Positions 62,141-64,000 of a stretch of DNA of 64,000 nt are shown here, piece after piece (the stretch's first letter is position 1; every line of letters starts with the position of its first letter). This DNA is from Leishmania mexicana MHOM/GT/2001/U1103. Taxonomy: Eukaryota; Euglenozoa; Kinetoplastea; Trypanosomatida; Trypanosomatidae. The stretch spans positions 186,001 to 250,000 of the forward strand of contig NC_018315.1 in assembly GCF_000234665.1 (NCBI RefSeq), in the 5' to 3' direction. The notes under the pieces are model-generated. The model was not told the origin of the DNA. It made no database searches and saw nothing but the letters and a program-made list of their open reading frames with translations. Made by a program: the position numbers and the translations under genes.

Positions 62141-63912
62141 GTGGGCGTGGGTGTGCCACCGCGTTTCTCTGGCGGTCGTGCGTGCATGCTTTTCTTCGTT
62201 TTTTTTTTTTCGGATGGCGCAGTGACATCATCTGCAGGCGCACGCCAGCAGCGGCGATATGGACGTGAGTGGGATGAGCGCTCGCTCGTTTCCCAGTATT
62301 GTGGCATAGGGCCTCCCCTCCCTCCCGCCCTCGTTGCCGTGGGGACGCGCTCCATTTTCTACTTTTTGTTTTCTTTGGTTTGGCATGCGCTCTTTTCCTT
62401 TTTTTGATGTGTGCAGCCGTCAACGCGTGCCTGTGACCCGATTCTTTCAGGAACTTGAACCATGGAAGACATGCAGAGACGCAGGCATACACATGTACGT
62501 ATACATGTTATGCTTGTACATCTATCTATGTATATGTACGTGCGTGTGTGTGTGTGCCTGCGTGTGTACGTAAGGAAAACAGCCACCAGCATCACTCCAC
62601 CACATCAGAATAGGGAGATACGACCCAGAAGATGCGTGACGCTGCGTTGGCTCGATTATTATTATTTTTTTTTACCTGTTAATTAACATATATATACATA
62701 CATGTTGTGTATTGCCTTTACGGGTGTTGTTTTTATTTTTTTCTTCATACCGCTCAGCATCCCTCCCGGCACGAACAGGCTTGCACACGTGTGCCGGTAT
62801 TCTTTTTCGTTTGTTCCATGATTTTTATGTGAAGGCGGCAGCGCTGGCCTCTCTTCGCCCTGTTGGAGCGCTAAGTAATATTTTTATTACCGGCCTCCTT
62901 GTCTTTTCTCTGCGTGGTGTTTCGCGTCGCGACCTTTCTCCTGCTTTATTATTATTATTAAGCTGTGCGTACGTTTTCGTGCTCTCTTTCTCTGCCTTGC
63001 TTTAGTACGCGTGAGCCGCGCATGACGTCGCTGATGTGCCCGCTTTTATTTTCTATGTACGATAATGGTATATGTGTGTGTGTGTGGACGTGCGCGCGCG
63101 CACTCCGTACGCGTGTGGCGCTGTACGCTCTGTGGTGCCAGCGCGCAGGCGCACAGACTTGGATGCTCCTGCCCTGCTAAGTCCTTGACTTATTTTCCTT
63201 TTTACCTTCTTTCTATCGTTGTTCTTTCATCTGCATGCGCTACGTAGGCCTTGACATGCCCAACGTAGCGCGCATGCAGAGGAAATTGACGAGTAAAACC
63301 TGGGTCAGGCGCAGGAATACGTACGCCTCGCACTGTTGAACGCAGGCAAGTACACGCACTTTACTAGGAATAATACCAAAACACGTCGTATGCTCAGGAG
63401 GACATGCAGGCATATGTTGACAAATACGGACTTCGTCTACGAACTCCCTCCTCAGCGCAGTGCTCCAGCCCCCACCCCCACCACCCCTCCCTCCACCACA
63501 CACCGCGGCCGCGCGCCACCCTCGGCGCTGCACCCATCCAGACAACGGCAATCAATTTCTTTTTGTTGATTCGTTTCCATTTGTTTGTGTGCACTCGTGC
63601 ACTTTCCACCGCGCGGTCGCTTTGATTTTTTTATTTTCCGTTTTTTTTTTGTGCTCAGACTCGTGCATATGACACTGCTGTCGGACATCACTCACGCTGA
63701 TGATTGTGGAGACGTGAACGCGGGGAGAAGGATGGGCGAGAGCTCTTTGCTGGCAGGCAGATGGAAGAGACACGTGGAAGCGCCGACACAGAAGTAGTGT
63801 GTCCTGACGTGGTGCTCGTGGTCTCCGCGTTACTTCTGTCCTTCTCCTTTGTCTCTCCTCTACCGCCTGTGAGGCCGCCTTTCACGTTCCTCTCGATTAA
63901 CAGGTAACGCCA
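61623..63912. other. 3' region after the facilitator gene
   Basis: T- and GT-rich sequence with a GT repeat (62108-62138), TA runs (62036-62048 and 62690-62701) and TTA repeats near 62648-62660 and 62945-62960. No gene seen before the repeat at the window end. Confidence 0.7.
62108..62138. repeat. GT microsatellite
   Basis: Uninterrupted GT run of about 31 bases. Confidence 0.95.
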
Positions 63913-64000
63913 AGCTGGCCAACTTTCTCCCTGAGCTCACCCGGCATGCGTGTGTGGGTCACCCCCTGCCACCCGCACGGAAGGCGCCACCGCTTGCTGC
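63913..64000 (+). repeat. SIDER-like repeat, 5' end, cut by the window edge
   Basis: Eighty-eight bases identical to 21523-21610 in the same orientation. The bases just upstream differ from those upstream of 21523, so 63913 is a likely element start. The remainder lies beyond the window. Confidence 0.85.

Overview
The window looks like nuclear DNA of a trypanosomatid, most likely a Leishmania species. All twelve confident coding regions lie on the + strand and none contains an intron. The genes are GC-rich and separated by long gaps that are rich in C and T on the + strand. Those gaps hold polypyrimidine tracts ending in AG (spliced-leader acceptor signals), CA/GT/TA microsatellites, and dispersed 0.4-0.5 kb repeats of the SIDER kind. 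This is the layout of one polycistronic directional gene cluster. I saw no tRNA, rRNA or CRISPR array, and no strand switch. Species and chromosome are inference; the aminopeptidase and nucleobase-transporter content recalls Leishmania chromosome 11, but that is from memory only.

Region by region. Positions 1-307 hold the 3' end of a PUS10-type tRNA pseudouridine synthase. A membrane-anchored protein resembling GT61 glycosyltransferases follows at 1144-3084. An equilibrative nucleoside/nucleobase transporter lies at 4588-6237, bracketed by two nearly identical 514-bp direct repeats. From about 8018 to 10305 is a badly decayed stretch; its second half reads as a reverse transcriptase followed by RNase H and looks like a dead VIPER/TATE (DIRS-like) retroelement. 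A Tex-family S1 RNA-binding protein lies at 12325-16077. A small pseudogene with four in-frame stops starts at 17227. A tail-anchored cytochrome b5 is at 18970-19398. A SIDER-like repeat near 21523 precedes the mitochondrial methylcrotonyl-CoA carboxylase beta subunit (23565-25640). A zinc-knuckle protein follows at 26646-28430.

After an 8.2-kb pyrimidine-rich gap comes a 1133-residue low-complexity protein with a conserved C-terminal block (36674-40075). Next is a broken M17 leucyl aminopeptidase copy (44538-45376) and its intact parent (47800-49407). A 1943-residue protein of unknown function (51760-57591) and a nodulin-like major facilitator transporter (59691-61622) close the gene list. 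The window ends inside another copy of the repeat seen at 21523.

The genes do not form a pathway; they are typical housekeeping and transport genes sharing one transcription unit, with control expected at the RNA level through UTRs, SIDER-type repeats and RNA-binding proteins. The points most worth following up are the RT-RNase H remnant, the direct repeats around the transporter, the duplicated aminopeptidase catalytic domain, and the pseudogene whose four stops can all be explained by C-to-T changes.
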